Below, piece after piece: positions 6,322 to 6,964 of a DNA stretch of 6,964 nucleotides. Below the pieces are notes generated by a model, which was given only the letters and a program-made list of their open reading frames with translations, did no database searches and was not told the DNA's origin. How positions within the stretch are numbered: the first letter of the stretch is position 1; each line of letters begins with the position of its first letter. A program made the translations under genes and the position numbers. Source of the DNA: Pseudomonadota bacterium (lineage in GTDB: Bacteria > Pseudomonadota > Alphaproteobacteria > Rhizobiales > Xanthobacteraceae); contig JAJYAH010000366.1 of NCBI GenBank assembly GCA_021779635.1, positions 1 to 6,964 on the forward strand, given 5' to 3'.

Positions 6322-6964
6322 ATGAATGTAGCCATACGAACATCCACATCGGAGGTCACGTCGCTGCCGGTAGACCCGCTGGATCACCTCGCCGGCGCCC
6401 TGTTCCACAAAATGGGTACCGACGGCGTTTATGCCAGAACCGCGCTCTACGAGGACATGGTTGAACGCCTCGCCGCGCTGATCACGCGGCATCGCGAACC
6501 CGACACCGAGGTGATGCGCTTTCCGCCGGTGATGAACCGCGGGCAGCTGGAGAAATCCGGTTATCTGAAAAGCTTTCCCAACCTGCTTGGCTGTGTCTGC
6601 GGTCTGCACGGAACGGAGCGTGAGATCCATTCCGCCGTCAGCCGCTTCGATGCCGGCGGCGACTGGACGACATCGCTCTCCCCAGCCGACCTCGTGCTCT
6701 CGCCGGCGGCCTGCTATCCGGTCTATCCTATTGCGGCGAGCCGTGGTCCCCTGCCCGCCGGCGGCTTGCGCTTTGACGTTGCGGCCGACTGCTTCCGCCG
6801 CGAGCCATCCCGCCATCTCGACCGGCTGCAGTCCTTCCGGATGCGCGAATATGTCTGCATCGGAAGCCCCGATGACGTGTCCGGTTTCCGCGAACGCTGG
6901 ATGGTGCGTGCCCAGGCGATTGCGCGCGATCTCGGCCTGACTTTCAAGGTCGATTACGCCAGCG
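6322..6964 (+). CDS. Amino acid:[carrier protein] ligase, seryl-tRNA synthetase-like, partial (3' end outside window)
   Basis: The frame is open from ATG 6322 to the window edge, giving 214 residues of the N-terminal part. The family uses a class II synthetase active site to make an aminoacyl-adenylate and pass the amino acid to the phosphopantetheine thiol of a small carrier protein instead of to tRNA. Visible evidence: class II motif 2, CFRREPSRHLDRLQSFRMRE (157-176), with Arg159/Glu161 and Arg173/Glu176; Cys131 in SPAACYPVYP; and Glu176. From memory, the B. japonicum structure has zinc bound by Cys131, Glu176 and a later Cys279; the first two match exactly with this start. The third would lie beyond the window. 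There is no room for the long N-terminal coiled coil that normal seryl-tRNA synthetases use to bind tRNA. The described B. japonicum enzymes prefer glycine and an Agrobacterium one alanine; the substrate here cannot be told from the visible part. A true tRNA synthetase is unlikely. Confidence 0.9.
   Translation, partial: MNVAIRTSTSEVTSLPVDPLDHLAGALFHKMGTDGVYARTALYEDMVERLAALITRHREPDTEVMRFPPVMNRGQLEKSGYLKSFPNLLGCVCGLHGTEREIHSAVSRFDAGGDWTTSLSPADLVLSPAACYPVYPIAASRGPLPAGGLRFDVAADCFRREPSRHLDRLQSFRMREYVCIGSPDDVSGFRERWMVRAQAIARDLGLTFKVDYAS

Noticed and set aside
5879..6349. 156-codon minus-strand open frame opposite the dehydrogenase end
   Set aside because: Fully antisense to a well-supported gene and across the ribosome binding site of the ligase; no family resemblance.
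6322..6964. True seryl-tRNA synthetase
   Set aside because: Motif 2 and the zinc residues resemble the atypical seryl-tRNA synthetase core, but there is no N-terminal tRNA-binding arm and a carrier protein gene lies nearby.

Overview
The window looks like a GC-rich alphaproteobacterial chromosome, most likely Bradyrhizobium or a close relative. The main clue is at the right end: the start of an amino acid:[carrier protein] ligase, a stand-alone relative of class II seryl-tRNA synthetase. The reference member of this family, as I remember it, is Bradyrhizobium japonicum Bll0957, and the expected zinc-ligand positions match here. No tRNA, rRNA, CRISPR array, insertion sequence or phage gene was seen.

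Left part (43-4333, + strand): a two-gene signalling operon. The first gene encodes a hybrid sensor of about 1123 residues. It carries a complete NCS1-type (purine/cytosine permease-like) transporter, then a nine-cysteine cluster, two more membrane helices, a histidine kinase core and a receiver domain. Its last 11 bases overlap the second gene, a response regulator with receiver, PAS-like and LuxR-type DNA-binding regions.

Right part (4420-6964): a compact aminoacyl-carrier-protein cassette. A small carrier protein lies on the minus strand. Diverging from it across a 337-base AT-rich control region are an acyl-CoA dehydrogenase-like flavoprotein and, 38 bases after it, the ligase, which is cut by the window end. 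By family knowledge the ligase activates a small amino acid with ATP and loads it on the phosphopantetheine arm of the carrier protein. The dehydrogenase-like protein is then the obvious candidate to act on the loaded amino acid, but it lacks the catalytic glutamate at both known positions. No peptide synthetase, polyketide synthase or phosphopantetheinyl transferase is in view, so the product is unknown.

The neighbouring sensor/regulator pair may control the cassette. The divergent region holds several small inverted and direct repeats that could be binding sites, but this link is inference.
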